A DNA stretch of 64,000 bases from Candidatus Thiodiazotropha sp. (ex Myrtea sp. 'scaly one' KF741663) (GTDB lineage: Bacteria; Pseudomonadota; Gammaproteobacteria; Chromatiales; Chromatiaceae), in the NCBI GenBank assembly GCA_025655555.1, contig JAHXIQ010000004.1, positions 1-64,000 on the forward strand, read 5' to 3'. Made by a program: the position numbers and the translations under genes. Numbering within the stretch: position 1 is the stretch's first letter; every line of letters starts with the position of its first letter. Below are positions 26,396-35,344 of this stretch, in pieces. The notes below the pieces were generated by a model. The model had not been told where the DNA came from, ran no database searches, and saw nothing but the letters and a program-made list of their open reading frames with translations.

Positions 26396-26815
26396 ATGAG
26401 TGAGACACAACAAACAGCGGTTGATCAGTCGATATCGGATCGGTTGGCAATCACCCGGGGCACCATGAATCTTTTTGAGAGCTGGGGCCTGCATGCTGAC
26501 GAGATGATGGCATTGCTGGACATGGAGGGTAAGGCCCGTCATTTTTCCCAGTATCGCTACAGCAAACCCTTTCCAGATGAGCCTGGGTTGATGCGTCGTA
26601 TTGAATATCTGGTTCGTATCGACGAGGCATTGCGCACGACCTATCCAACCAATCCCAGCATGGGAAAGCGCTGGTTGCGACAGCGTAACCACAAGTTCAA
26701 CAAACACAGTCCGTTATCTATGATGATGGGTGATGGTGAACGGGGATTGATCTATGTACTTTCCCGCCTTGATTGCACGTTTGCATGGGATCAGAGTGGC
26801 TCCAAGCCTAGCTGA
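26396..26815 (+). CDS. MbcA/ParS/Xre-type antitoxin-like protein
   Basis: 139 aa. The C-terminal half (about 60-125: EYLVRIDEALRTTYPTNP..., then KHSPLSMMMGDGERGLIYVL) matches the DUF2384 toxin-binding domain of MbcA/ParS antitoxins. Its conserved pattern has NP..W...N..F....P...M..G......V...L. A short helical N-terminal domain precedes it. In type II systems such proteins neutralise RES-domain NAD-degrading toxins encoded directly beside them. No RES gene is present here: the next gene is convergent and an MBL hydrolase. It may therefore be a solitary regulator. The start ATG 26396 follows AGGG by eight bases. Confidence 0.7.
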   Translation: MSETQQTAVDQSISDRLAITRGTMNLFESWGLHADEMMALLDMEGKARHFSQYRYSKPFPDEPGLMRRIEYLVRIDEALRTTYPTNPSMGKRWLRQRNHKFNKHSPLSMMMGDGERGLIYVLSRLDCTFAWDQSGSKPS

Positions 26816-26861
26816 ACCTGTTAGTAGCGTATTACAAAGCGTACAAATCCCGGCCGGGTGA

Positions 26862-27836
26862 TTAGCTGGCTTTGGGTGTGGCTTCTTCCCGTTTCTGCAA
26901 CCAGACCTCAAGACCCTGGGCATCGAGTTCCAGGTCCATAGACATCAGCTGTTCGATCTCCTGCGGGGTCTGTCGGCAACCGTGTTGACGCATAGCGTCA
27001 AGCAGCCAGTTCAGGAGCCCGTTGCGGATCTCACTAATACGTGCTTGCCCTGCTTCTGCTTTTGCAGAAAGCGCGGTTTGGGTAAAGAGATCAAGAGACT
27101 CACGTAATTTCCCGACCAGTCGCTCAGGTTCCCTGACTTCACAATAATGCGTCAGATAGATGGCTTCCGGTGACAGCGCCATTAGCCGGTCCAATGTCTC
27201 GTGCCAGGCATCCGGGTCGAACTGGATGGGTGTTGATGTGGCGAGGATAAACGGGCCGTCATCAGTATCAAATTCCCGGTAGGAGAGACCGAATGTGTCA
27301 CCGGTAAAGATACCCCGGCTCTGTGCGTCATAGATGCAGATGTGGTGCCTGGCGTGACCGGGTGTATCGATACAAAGTAGCTCGCGTTTTCCCAGTTGGA
27401 CACGAAAGCCGTCCGGCGCCTCGATGACACGTGTTTCATCCACTGGGATCAGTGAGCCGAATTCCTCCTGGAACTTCTCCTCCCCATAGACTGCCGAGGC
27501 GCCAGCCTGCAGTTTGGAAGGGTCTATCATATGCTTGGCCCCATAAGGGTGAATCACCAGTGCGGCATTCGGAAGTTGCGCCATCAGCGCGCCTACACCT
27601 CCGGCGTGGTCCAGATGCACATGGGTGGGAATAACATACTTAACCTGAGCGGGCGCAATCCCTCTGGCCTCAAGTACCGACATCAACATCGGCACCGTAT
27701 GGCTTGTGCCCGTGTCGATAAAGGCAGCTTCGCCGTCGGATTCAATAAGATAGCAGGCAGCCAGACCCGGACGCTGATACTCGGTGTCGATACAGGTGAT
27801 CTGGTGTGGGAGTGTTTGATAGCGGGGCTGAGGCAT
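26862..27836 (-). CDS. MBL-fold metallo-hydrolase
   Basis: Metallo-beta-lactamase-fold hydrolase, 324 aa, with metal motif HVHLDH (residues THVHLDHAGG at 71-80), a later His in DTPGHARHH, Asp in FTGDTFG and His in LTHY. Together these form the usual two-metal site. A C-terminal extension of about 100 residues rich in helices follows (LFTQTALSAKAEAGQARISE). Relatives of this length act on diverse thioesters, lactones or phosphodiesters, so the substrate is unassigned. I use ATG 27836, with AGGAG 12 bases upstream; a longer frame reaches 27911 without such a site. It lies 37 bp after plsY in the same direction and may share its transcript. Confidence 0.85.
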   Translation of the reverse strand: MPQPRYQTLPHQITCIDTEYQRPGLAACYLIESDGEAAFIDTGTSHTVPMLMSVLEARGIAPAQVKYVIPTHVHLDHAGGVGALMAQLPNAALVIHPYGAKHMIDPSKLQAGASAVYGEEKFQEEFGSLIPVDETRVIEAPDGFRVQLGKRELLCIDTPGHARHHICIYDAQSRGIFTGDTFGLSYREFDTDDGPFILATSTPIQFDPDAWHETLDRLMALSPEAIYLTHYCEVREPERLVGKLRESLDLFTQTALSAKAEAGQARISEIRNGLLNWLLDAMRQHGCRQTPQEIEQLMSMDLELDAQGLEVWLQKREEATPKAS

Positions 27837-27873
27837 GGGTGCAGTCTGCTCCTGAAGAACGATGAATGTTGAG

Positions 27874-28488
27874 TTAATCCTGGTCGGTACCGATACCGTT
27901 ATTTTCGGCAATTTTACCTTCCTTGCCCGACAGCATGTTCTGAATGTTGGAACGATGGCGCCAGAAGAGAATGAGCGTTACAGCAATCTGCATCATGACC
28001 AGTGCTGGGGATGGCCAGATCAACCAGACAATCAGCGGTGCGATGGCCATTGAGACCAATGCTGAAAGAGAGGAGATGTTCACGACCTTAGCCATAAACA
28101 GCCAAATCAGTCCCACACCAGCACCGATACCCCAGTGCAGGCCAAACTGAACACCAAGCGCGGTGGCGACCCCTTTGCCGCCCTTAAAGCCGAAAAACAG
28201 GGGATAGAGGTGTCCCAGAAAGGCGGCCAGGCCCGTTAGGGCGAACACGAGCGGAGAAGCCTCGAAGAGGTGGGCCACCAGCATGGGAATGAAGCCTTTC
28301 AGTGAGTCGCCGAGCAGGGTGATCGCTGCCGCTTTCTTCCCGCCGATACGCAGGACATTGGTTGCACCAGGATTGTTCGAACCCTGGGTGCGAGGGTCGG
28401 GCAGTCCCATGAGACGGCAGACAATGATAGCGCTGGAGACAGATCCAAGCAGATAGGCGCCGATGACGAGCAGTGTTTCAGTAAGCAT
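27874..28488 (-). CDS. plsY: acyl-phosphate:glycerol-3-phosphate acyltransferase
   Basis: Inner-membrane enzyme that makes 1-acyl-glycerol-3-phosphate from acyl-phosphate, the first step of phospholipid synthesis. 204 aa with about five spans; the three conserved loops are visible as GSNNPGATNVLR, HLYPLFFGFKGGKGVAT and the final cytoplasmic RHRSNIQ block. Divergent from folB, an arrangement common in gammaproteobacteria. Confidence 0.95.
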   Translation of the reverse strand: MLTETLLVIGAYLLGSVSSAIIVCRLMGLPDPRTQGSNNPGATNVLRIGGKKAAAITLLGDSLKGFIPMLVAHLFEASPLVFALTGLAAFLGHLYPLFFGFKGGKGVATALGVQFGLHWGIGAGVGLIWLFMAKVVNISSLSALVSMAIAPLIVWLIWPSPALVMMQIAVTLILFWRHRSNIQNMLSGKEGKIAENNGIGTDQD

Positions 28489-28620
28489 CGGCCAATTGGA
28501 ACCGCAAGTGATGGTCAGGTCAAGCCAGAGTGGCCAGGAGCCCGACAGTTTTCGGGGTTTGTAATTCAGCCCGACTGCACTACCATGAGCCCTTCATCCA
28601 AGCAGCTGAAATGATTGATT

Positions 28621-28977
28621 ATGGATATTGTTTTCATCCGCGAATTGCGTATCGATACCGTCATTGGTATTTACGATTGGGAACGGGAGATACGGCAGAC
28701 GGTCGTTTTCGATCTGGAAATGGGGGCGGATATTGCCAAGTCTGCCGCTACGGACGCCATCGATGACACGCTGGATTACAAGGCAGTCAGTAAACGTCTC
28801 ATTGAGTTTGTCAGACAGAGTGAGTTCCAGCTGGTGGAGACGCTGGCGGAACGCTGTGCGGCTATCGTGCTTGAGGAGTTCGCCGTGCCCTGGGTCAAAC
28901 TGACACTCAATAAGGTTGGTGCTGTGAGCGCAGCACGGGATGTGGGGGTGATTATCGAGCGTGGCAGGCGTGACTGA
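28621..28977 (+). CDS. folB: dihydroneopterin aldolase
   Basis: Folate biosynthesis enzyme that cleaves dihydroneopterin to 6-hydroxymethyl-dihydropterin and glycolaldehyde. 118 aa with the family N-terminus IRELRIDTVIGIYDWERE, catalytic Glu in GIYDWE, and the LVETLAERC segment. The ATG at 28621 gives the normal N-terminus. Its 3' end overlaps folK, the next step in the pathway. Confidence 0.95.
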   Translation: MDIVFIRELRIDTVIGIYDWEREIRQTVVFDLEMGADIAKSAATDAIDDTLDYKAVSKRLIEFVRQSEFQLVETLAERCAAIVLEEFAVPWVKLTLNKVGAVSAARDVGVIIERGRRD

Positions 28978-29488
28978 ACCGGGTTCAGTTAGGGCATGGC
29001 TTAGTCTGGGAAGTAATATCACACCTCAGGTACAGATTGCTTCTGCTATTGAGGCGTTGTCGGCGAGATTTGGTGAGCTGACGGTCTCCACAATCTATGA
29101 AAGTGTGGCAGTGGGGTTCAGTGGCGAGAACTTTCTTAATCTGGTCGTGGGTATCAAAACCCAGCTGTCTCCCCAGGCATTGGTAACGGTTCTGCGCGAG
29201 ATCGAGATGAGCCATGGGCGGGTGCGTGGGGGCGAAAAATTTTCATCCAGAACACTGGATATCGATCTCCTGACCTATGGGGAGCAGATTATTGACCAGG
29301 GGAGCCTTCAGGTGCCCAGGGATGAAATTCTCCGCTATGCTTTTGTGCTGCTCCCCCTCTCAGAGGTGGCCGGCAATGAACGTCATCCCCAAACAGGACA
29401 AACTTATCGGGATCTCTGGGAGGCGTTTGATCACAGTGAGCAGCCTCTCTGGCCCGTGACACCTATGTCAGGTGACTCAAAAGACTAG
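28961..29488 (+). CDS. folK: 6-hydroxymethyl-dihydropterin pyrophosphokinase
   Basis: Transfers pyrophosphate from ATP to the folB product. About 175 aa with LSLGSN at the N-terminus, FLNLVV, and the signature SRTLDIDLLTYG carrying the two metal-binding aspartates, followed by VPRDEILRYAFVLLPL. The start is GTG at 28961 or GTG at 28970; either overlaps folB, so the two are translationally coupled. A long hairpin terminator lies 64 bases downstream. Confidence 0.94.
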   Translation: MAGVTEPGSVRAWLSLGSNITPQVQIASAIEALSARFGELTVSTIYESVAVGFSGENFLNLVVGIKTQLSPQALVTVLREIEMSHGRVRGGEKFSSRTLDIDLLTYGEQIIDQGSLQVPRDEILRYAFVLLPLSEVAGNERHPQTGQTYRDLWEAFDHSEQPLWPVTPMSGDSKD

Positions 29489-29551
29489 TGCAGCCAGCGT
29501 TGAAGGCCTCGGCTAAAGTGAAGTAAATTCAATAAGATATGACAGGCAAAA

Positions 29552-29589
29552 AAAATCCTGGCTCCCTTATCCTTGGGTGCCAGGATTTT
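29552..29589 (+). terminator. folBK terminator hairpin
   Basis: Eleven-bp stem AAAATCCTGGC / GCCAGGATTTT with a 16-base loop that can itself pair CCC with GGG. An A-run precedes it and a short T-run follows. Confidence 0.75.
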
Positions 29590-29858
29590 ATGTCGCAATG
29601 ATTGGTTGGCAAAGATTCAATCCGTGGACATCCCTGTTCGTGTGTGTTTTCCCTAACGTCCCTAAATGCGACAATGAAAGTCTATGTTAAAAACCATAAA
29701 TAATATGCAGGTTTATTCTCATATCTAAGTAGGCAAATTCTTACACGGTGGATAGATTCACTTGATTCACTAGTTGCTCTTTTGAAACAATCCCCCACCT
29801 CAATCACCCAATTCCGGCGAGAATACGCCACTCATCCTAGGCATAGAGGTACCCATTC
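29590..29858 (+). other. DUF1015 gene upstream region
   Basis: Together with the folBK terminator this forms a 370-bp gap. The section is AT-rich with no gene. It presumably holds the promoter of the DUF1015-relA pair; I could not pick a clear -10/-35. AGAGGT precedes the next ATG. Confidence 0.4.
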
Positions 29859-31100
29859 ATGCCGTTGATCAGAGCTTTTACCGGGTTGCGCCCGGCTCAA
29901 GGGCGGGCCGACGATGTCGCCGCACCACCTTACGATGTAATGAACGAGGCTGAAGCCAGGGAAATGGTGGAAGGGCGTCCCTGGAGTTTCCTGCATATTT
30001 CACGTCCCGAGGTCGATCTGCCGGTTGGTGTCGATCCCTATGCCCCTGATGTCTATGCCAAAGCGGCAGAAAACCTGCAGAAAATGGTTCGGGAGAAGGT
30101 ACTGGTAAGAGATGACAAGCCCTGCTTTTATGTCTACCGGCTGACCATGGGAGAGCATCGGCAAACCGGGTTGGTGGCGGCTGCCTCAGTGGAGGCCTAC
30201 GACACGGATCGCATCAAAAAGCATGAATTTACCCGTCCGGCCAAAGAAGATGACCGGGTGCGCCAGGTCGATGCCCTGAATGCCCAGACAGGACCGGTTT
30301 TCCTGGTCTACCCCAGTGCACCTCAGGTAGATGATGTATTGGCAAGGGTCTCTCAGGCCGCGCCGGATATGGATGTCACAGCTGCTGATGCGGTACGCCA
30401 CGAGATCTGGGTGGTGGATGATGAGGCGACAGTAGAACAGCTGACTCGGGATTTCGATGCCATGTCCGCACTCTATGTGGCCGATGGCCACCATCGGTCT
30501 GCAGCCGGGTCCCGTGTGGGTGGGGCGCGTAAGGCGGATAACCCCAATCACACCGGCGGCGAGTCCTATAATTACTTCCTGAGTGTTATCTTTCCACACA
30601 ATCAGATGCAGATTCTCGATTACAATCGGGTCATCAAGGACCTCAATGGCCTGGATAAAACGACTTTTCTGGCTCGGGTGGGAGAGTCTTTCCGTGTTGA
30701 GTCCAGTGATCAGCCGGTGAAACCAGCCAGCGCTGCTGAGTTTGGTATGTATCTGGACCATCAGTGGTATCGCCTGCGGTTAGATCCGGCGCGTATTCCA
30801 TCGGATGATCCGGTGGCCAGACTGGATGTGAGTCTGCTGGCCGATAATCTGATCGAACCGATTCTCGGCATTTCCGATCCCCGCCGGGACGCCCGTATCG
30901 ACTTCGTTGGCGGTATTCGTGGTCTCTCGGGATTGGAGAAACGGGTCGACACCGGTGAGATGGTTGTGGCCTTCTCCCTCTTTCCCACCGGAATGGAAGA
31001 CCTCATGGCAGTCGCCGATGCAGGTGAGGTGATGCCACCAAAATCCACCTGGTTCGAACCCAAGCTGGCGGATGGGCTGGTCAGTCACGTACTCGACTGA
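29859..31100 (+). CDS. DUF1015 family protein
   Basis: 413-aa cytosolic protein of the widespread DUF1015 family. Typical landmarks are seen: the N-terminal FTGLRPAQGRADDVAAPPYDV, FYVYRL, KKHEFTRPAKEDDRV, ALYVADGHHRSAAG, and the C-terminal FFLFPT-like FSLFPTGMEDLMAVAD followed by MPPKSTWFEPKL. The biochemical role of the family is not settled as far as I know; histidine-rich and arginine-rich motifs suggest a nucleotide- or phosphate-handling enzyme. It lies 45 bp before relA in the same direction and may be co-transcribed with it. Confidence 0.85.
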   Translation: MPLIRAFTGLRPAQGRADDVAAPPYDVMNEAEAREMVEGRPWSFLHISRPEVDLPVGVDPYAPDVYAKAAENLQKMVREKVLVRDDKPCFYVYRLTMGEHRQTGLVAAASVEAYDTDRIKKHEFTRPAKEDDRVRQVDALNAQTGPVFLVYPSAPQVDDVLARVSQAAPDMDVTAADAVRHEIWVVDDEATVEQLTRDFDAMSALYVADGHHRSAAGSRVGGARKADNPNHTGGESYNYFLSVIFPHNQMQILDYNRVIKDLNGLDKTTFLARVGESFRVESSDQPVKPASAAEFGMYLDHQWYRLRLDPARIPSDDPVARLDVSLLADNLIEPILGISDPRRDARIDFVGGIRGLSGLEKRVDTGEMVVAFSLFPTGMEDLMAVADAGEVMPPKSTWFEPKLADGLVSHVLD

Positions 31101-31145
31101 GCAATACCAAAGCAACCCGATTACGGACAGAGGCTGATCAAGTAG

Positions 31146-33344
31146 ATGGTGACTACCACCAGTAGGCTCCCCGAAGGCGATGAGATCGCGCTAGGGGATG
31201 TCGCCCAATGGATCGACCGGCTGCCGGAGGATCTTGATGGTGAGGACAGGCAATACCTGAGAAAAGCAGCCGACATTGCGCTGGCGGCAGATCCCAATGC
31301 CCGTACCCTCTTTGGCGAATCCCAGTTGCGCCACGCACTCTCCGTGGCGGAGATTCTGGTCGACATGAGTATGGACCGGGAGACGATAGCGGCCGCTATG
31401 CTGCTGGGTTCATTCCACGATAAGGATCTTAAGCTCGATCATCTGATTAAAATGCTGGGTGAGAATACTGCCCGCATGGTTGACGACCTGACCCGCATCG
31501 GGCTGCTGACCGATCTTTCATCCGAAGTGCCACCGGGAGATGAAGGTGAGCATGCGGAAAACCTGCGTCGCTTGCTATTGGGTATTGCCGAGGATATTCG
31601 GGTTGTATTGATTGTCGTGGCGGAACAACTGCACCGCATGCGAACCGCCCGCAGGCTCTCTCCCGAACTACGTCTTCGTCTGGCTCAGGAGACCCGGGAT
31701 ATCTACGCACCGCTAGCCAACCGTCTGGGTATCTGGCAGATAAAATGGGAACTTGAAGACCTCTCTTTGCGCTTTCTCCATCCTGATGACTACAAACGTA
31801 TTGCCAGTCAACTCGATGGCCGTCGCACCGATCGAGAGCAGTTTATCAATCAGGTCATCGAGCTGCTGCATGAGAAGTTTCACGCCGTTGGTGTCAATGC
31901 CGAAATCAGCGGTCGACCGAAACACATCTACAGCATCTGGCGCAAGATGCAGCGCAAGTCAGTGGATATCGAACAAATCTTCGACCTGCGCGCATTACGG
32001 GTGCTGGTCGATGACATTGCTCAGTGCTATGCGGCACTGGGTGTAGTGCATGGCCTCTGGAAACATATACCGGGTGAGTTCGACGACTATATCGCCACAC
32101 CCAAGGCCAACCTCTACCAATCGATCCACACAGCCGTCATCGGACCTGAAGAGAAGACCCTTGAGGTACAGATCCGCACAGGTGACATGCATCATCATGC
32201 GGAATTGGGTGTGGCGGCACACTGGCGTTACAAGGAGAACACCAAGCACGATGCCGATTTTGAACGTCGTATCGTATGGATGCGGCAGTGGCTTGAACAG
32301 AAAGAGCTAAGTGATGAGGGTGAGCCACCCGGTTATCTGGATGCCGAGATGGAGGCGACAAGAATCTATGTGCTGACCCCTCAGGGGAAAGTCGTGGAAC
32401 TGCCCAAGGGGGCGACACCGCTGGATTTTGCCTACTCCATCCACACTGACATTGGCCACCAGTGTCGTGGTGCGCGAGTCGATGGTCATATTGTCCAGTT
32501 GAATCGACCGCTACGCAGTGGAGAATCGGTTGAGATCCTGACGGCCAAAAATGGCACGCCGAGTCGTGACTGGATCAACCCGCATCTTGGCTATCTGCAC
32601 AGCGCCAGGGCACGCAACCGGGTCAAGCAGTGGTTCAAGCACCTGGATTATGAGCATCACGTGGACTTGGGTCGTGCCGCCCTGGAGCGTGAAATGGTGC
32701 GGCTCTCGGTTACCGAGAAGCCCGACTTGGAAGCGATCGCAGGGAAGCACAACCTACAGCATGCCGAGGATGTCTACGCAGCCATCGGACGTGGCGATTT
32801 GTCACCCATTCAGGTCGCAGGTGTTGGTGGGCGCGCCCGGCAAGCACAGCGCAGCAAGCCAATAACACCGCAACAGCGGACCGCCACGGTCAAGGGAGAG
32901 GTGGTGGTTGCCGGTGTTGATGACCTGTTGACCAGTATGGCGCGCTGTTGCAAGCCGGTCCCCTACGATCCGATCATTGGCTTTGTCACCCGGGGTCGTG
33001 GCGTGACAGTGCACCGACGGGATTGTGCCAACATCCGTGCGCTGGATGAGGCGAATAGAGATCGGCTGGTGGATGTCCTGTGGAGTGATCAGCAGGCGCA
33101 GACAACCTATGCGGTGGATTTTCTGGTGGTATCCGGAGACAGAAAGGGGCTGTTGCGGGATATATCCGCAATCCTCACCAATGAGGATATCGATGTGATT
33201 GGCGTCAATACCAACAGTGACCGTAAGAGCGATACCGCCACCATGCGATTTACCGTTGAAGTCAGTGATATGGAGCAGTTGAGCCGCCTGTTATCAAAGG
33301 TGGAGCAACTACCGGATGTGAGTGTGGTCAAACGAATCTCATAA
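31146..33344 (+). CDS. relA: (p)ppGpp synthetase I
   Basis: Ribosome-associated alarmone synthetase, 732 aa. The N-terminal HD region is present but degenerate: HDKDLK at 91-96 where hydrolases have HDxxED. The synthetase domain (about 230-360) carries EFDD at 311-314, the acidic EXDD signature of monofunctional RelA rather than the RXKD of SpoT. TGS (about 391-450), helical, zinc-finger-like (SMARCCKPVP) and ACT (C-terminal) domains follow. So it should make, but not degrade, (p)ppGpp in response to uncharged tRNA. A SpoT must exist elsewhere. Confidence 0.94.
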   Translation: MVTTTSRLPEGDEIALGDVAQWIDRLPEDLDGEDRQYLRKAADIALAADPNARTLFGESQLRHALSVAEILVDMSMDRETIAAAMLLGSFHDKDLKLDHLIKMLGENTARMVDDLTRIGLLTDLSSEVPPGDEGEHAENLRRLLLGIAEDIRVVLIVVAEQLHRMRTARRLSPELRLRLAQETRDIYAPLANRLGIWQIKWELEDLSLRFLHPDDYKRIASQLDGRRTDREQFINQVIELLHEKFHAVGVNAEISGRPKHIYSIWRKMQRKSVDIEQIFDLRALRVLVDDIAQCYAALGVVHGLWKHIPGEFDDYIATPKANLYQSIHTAVIGPEEKTLEVQIRTGDMHHHAELGVAAHWRYKENTKHDADFERRIVWMRQWLEQKELSDEGEPPGYLDAEMEATRIYVLTPQGKVVELPKGATPLDFAYSIHTDIGHQCRGARVDGHIVQLNRPLRSGESVEILTAKNGTPSRDWINPHLGYLHSARARNRVKQWFKHLDYEHHVDLGRAALEREMVRLSVTEKPDLEAIAGKHNLQHAEDVYAAIGRGDLSPIQVAGVGGRARQAQRSKPITPQQRTATVKGEVVVAGVDDLLTSMARCCKPVPYDPIIGFVTRGRGVTVHRRDCANIRALDEANRDRLVDVLWSDQQAQTTYAVDFLVVSGDRKGLLRDISAILTNEDIDVIGVNTNSDRKSDTATMRFTVEVSDMEQLSRLLSKVEQLPDVSVVKRIS

Positions 33345-33467
33345 AATCCGGTAATTGCGACCTGCCGGTTTGCCAGCCTGCCCTCCCAAGGCTAAACTAA
33401 CGCGTTGTTATTTTATGGTTTTTTCTTTCTGCCTGTTATTCACTAATTTCGCTGAGAACTCCCTGCA

Positions 33468-34562
33468 TTGACTACCGACACGAAAACCAACCTGTTCGAT
33501 CTTGACTGCAAGGGAATGGAGACATTTTTTCTGGCGCTTGGCAGCAAGGCCTTTCATGGTCGCAACGTATTCAAATGGATTCACAAGCACGGCATCACCG
33601 ACTTTGATGCCATGACCGATATCTCTAAACGTTTGCGCGAACAGCTGCACCAAGTGGCGGCGCTCAGTCTGCCGCAGCTGATCTTTGAACAACCGGCGCT
33701 GGATGGTACCCGCAAGTGGGTGATTGAACTGACAGACGGGCAACGTATCGAGACTGTCTATATTCCCGAAGACGGGCGCAGCACCATCTGCGTCTCATCC
33801 CAGGTGGGTTGTGCGCTGGACTGTAGCTTCTGCTCTACCGCCCAACAGGGTTTTAACCGTAATCTCACCGTGTCGGAAATTATCGGACAGGTCTGGATAG
33901 CGACCCGTGAGCTGGGTACATCCCCCAGTAATATCGTAATGATGGGCATGGGAGAACCGCTGGCCAATTTCGATGCGGTGGTAGCGGCCATGAACATTAT
34001 GCAGGATGATCTGGCCTATATGGTCTCCAAGTATCGTGTCACCATCAGTACCTCAGGCATCGTACCGGCACTCAAGAAACTACGGGAGCTCAGTGATGTG
34101 AGCCTGGCGGTCTCCCTGCATGCGCCGGACAATGCCTTACGCGATCAATTAGTACCGATTAACCAGAAGTATCCCCTGGAAGAGCTGATCCCCGCTTGCC
34201 GGGAGTTCGTTCAAGGCGATAAGCGGCGCAAGGTGACCTGGGAATATGTCATGCTGGATGGCGTCAACGACAGCCTGCAGCATGCCAAAGCGCTGATACG
34301 GTTGCTAGAAGGGACACCCTCCAAGGTTAACCTGATTCCATTCAACCCGTTTCCCGGCACACAATACCAGGTCTCTCCGGCGGAACGGGTTGAGGCTTTC
34401 CGCATGCGCCTGAAACGTTCAGGCATCATCGCCACAACCCGAAAGACCCGGGGAGAGGATATTGATGCTGCATGCGGACAGCTAGTCGGTAAGGTCAAGG
34501 ATCGGAGCCGCAGAGATTTGCGTCGGTCGGAAGCGGAAAGCCTGAAGGTAAATATCAGATGA
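33468..34562 (+). CDS. rlmN: dual-specificity 23S rRNA/tRNA adenine-C2 methyltransferase
   Basis: Radical SAM enzyme that methylates C2 of A2503 in 23S rRNA and A37 in some tRNAs. 364 aa; radical SAM cysteines 115, 119 and 122 (CALDCSFC), SSQVG just before, GMGEPL, and the C-terminal TTRKTRGEDIDAACGQL with the catalytic cysteine. The only start that preserves the normal N-terminus (NLFDLDCKGMETFF) is TTG at 33468. It heads the pilW-rodZ-hisS-yfgM-bamB-der series. Confidence 0.95.
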   Translation: MTTDTKTNLFDLDCKGMETFFLALGSKAFHGRNVFKWIHKHGITDFDAMTDISKRLREQLHQVAALSLPQLIFEQPALDGTRKWVIELTDGQRIETVYIPEDGRSTICVSSQVGCALDCSFCSTAQQGFNRNLTVSEIIGQVWIATRELGTSPSNIVMMGMGEPLANFDAVVAAMNIMQDDLAYMVSKYRVTISTSGIVPALKKLRELSDVSLAVSLHAPDNALRDQLVPINQKYPLEELIPACREFVQGDKRRKVTWEYVMLDGVNDSLQHAKALIRLLEGTPSKVNLIPFNPFPGTQYQVSPAERVEAFRMRLKRSGIIATTRKTRGEDIDAACGQLVGKVKDRSRRDLRRSEAESLKVNIR

Positions 34563-35344
34563 TGTTATTGCGTGATTATAAGATCGCCGGTCTCTTGCTT
34601 TTAACCCTGTTTCTCACAGGATGTGCGACCACGGGTGGTCAACCGGATGCCACCGGTAACCTTGGCTTGGAAAAGCGGGATAGCCCGGGAAAGATCTATG
34701 TGGAAATGGGTATCGCCTATATGCGGGATGGGCAGGATGCGGTGGCGCTGCAGAAGCTCAGGCGCGGCCTCGAAGTGGATGAGCAGAATCCCGAAGCTCA
34801 CAATGTGATTGCGATTCTCTATGAAAGGCTGGGTGAAATTGATTTGGCGGCACGCCACTATGATCGGGCTGTGAATCTCGACCCACGGGACCCCTACATC
34901 CGAAATGCCCGCGGCAGCTACTACTGCAAACAAAACCGCTACGAGATGGCAGATCAGGAGTTTCAGCTTGCACTCGATAATCCACTCTATCCCACCCCTT
35001 GGGTAGCACTTAACAATGCGGGACTTTGTGCTGAGCGTGCCGGTGACATGGTGATGGCAGAGACCTACTATCGTCGTGCCTTGACTGCCAACCCAAGGTA
35101 TTCACCCGCACTGTTTCAGATGGCTGAACTCTCACTTGAGCAGCAGAAAGGGATGTCTGCCCGGGCTTATCTTGAGCGTTACCATGGAGAGGTTAAGGGT
35201 ACGGCAGCCTCTCTGTGGCTCGGTGTGCAGATCGAACAACGACTGGGTGACCGCCAAAAAGTGGTGGAATACAAGCGCAGACTGTTGAAAGAGTTTCCCG
35301 ATGCACCTGAGATACAAGCACTCAACCAGTCAGAAAGACAATAA
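34559..35344 (+). CDS. pilW: type IV pilus biogenesis/stability lipoprotein
   Basis: TPR lipoprotein (PilF/PilW family) that helps the PilQ secretin reach and assemble in the outer membrane. 261 aa; signal peptide with lipobox LTGC (Cys22), then tandem tetratricopeptide repeats over about 40-240 (AHNVIAILYERLGEIDLAARH and PRYSPALFQMAELSLEQ). The ATG overlaps the rlmN stop (ATGA), showing coupled translation. The gene is often present here even without other pilus genes nearby; none are in this window. Confidence 0.92.
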   Translation: MMLLRDYKIAGLLLLTLFLTGCATTGGQPDATGNLGLEKRDSPGKIYVEMGIAYMRDGQDAVALQKLRRGLEVDEQNPEAHNVIAILYERLGEIDLAARHYDRAVNLDPRDPYIRNARGSYYCKQNRYEMADQEFQLALDNPLYPTPWVALNNAGLCAERAGDMVMAETYYRRALTANPRYSPALFQMAELSLEQQKGMSARAYLERYHGEVKGTAASLWLGVQIEQRLGDRQKVVEYKRRLLKEFPDAPEIQALNQSERQ

